Positions 49,895 to 55,506 of a stretch of DNA of 55,506 bases are shown one piece after another (position 1 is the first letter of the stretch; every line of letters starts with the position of its first letter). Both the position numbers and the translations under genes were made by a program. Source of the DNA: Corallococcus silvisoli (GTDB lineage: Bacteria > Myxococcota > Myxococcia > Myxococcales > Myxococcaceae); the NCBI RefSeq assembly GCF_009909145.1, contig NZ_JAAAPJ010000004.1:1-55506 (forward strand), given 5' to 3'. A model generated the notes under the pieces. It saw only the letters and a program-made list of their open reading frames with translations, was not told where the DNA came from and made no database searches.

Positions 49895-55506
<5,612 letters not shown>

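Overview
The window is very GC-rich, tightly packed bacterial chromosome and looks like a myxobacterium of the Myxococcus/Corallococcus group. This rests on a PP2C phosphatase matching the M. xanthus Pph1 type in length and N-terminus, several FHA proteins, Cys-rich lipoproteins with TKPDAG linkers, a MYXO-CTERM-like sorting signal, a lone ftsZ, and extreme third-position G/C. The genus call is an inference from gene content; I could run no alignment. I see no tRNA, rRNA, CRISPR array, insertion sequence or integrase.

Layout. 1-2606: 5' part of a giant Ala/Glu/Arg hexad-repeat protein running off the left edge. 2641-6012: tRNA methyltransferase (TrmL type), DUF192 protein, PP2C phosphatase, a secreted unknown. 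6023-8096: an amgK-murU pair for cell-wall sugar recycling. 8399-14641: cystathionine beta-synthase and a gamma-synthase/lyase flank a small cassette of unknown genes (9853-11261), a MaoC hydratase and a lipoprotein phosphoesterase. 14691-16524: enoyl-CoA hydratase and an RlmK-like methyltransferase. 16545-20611: a Cys-rich lipoprotein divergent from an ECF sigma factor and a membrane anti-sigma/FecR protein. 20583-24982: FxsA, a tail-anchored unknown, RlmI-like methyltransferase, YkgJ cluster protein, a coupled micro-ORF and glycerate kinase. 25039-27509: an NAD-salvage pair. 27709-30969: a YjbR protein with a histone-H1-like tail, then pyrophosphatase, PlsC and EpmA in one overlapping operon. 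30988-34448: M3-like peptidase lipoprotein, FHA protein, SPFH-SHOCT protein. 34646-38717: a glycosyltransferase-39/ABC-2 exporter operon. 39005-41222: two overlapping exported unknowns. 41270-45376: rhomboid fusion, double-FHA membrane protein, receiver-XRE regulator. 45373-47787: a biotin carboxylase/biotin carrier/enoyl-CoA hydratase operon. 48318-49553: ftsZ. 49895 to the right edge: a huge Ig-like/TSP3/OmpA protein whose 5' end lies outside the window.

Themes. Most genes are housekeeping (RNA modification, cofactor salvage, transsulfuration, lipid and envelope work) interleaved with envelope and signalling proteins of unknown role. The most unusual items are the internal MYXO-CTERM-like signal inside the OmpA fusion, the ECF/anti-sigma/Cys-rich lipoprotein unit with three TCCGGA palindromes in its shared promoter region, the unannotated 9853-11261 cassette with a phage-like acetyltransferase, the doubly overlapped 49-codon ORF before glycerate kinase, and a large palindrome upstream of the glycosyltransferase operon.
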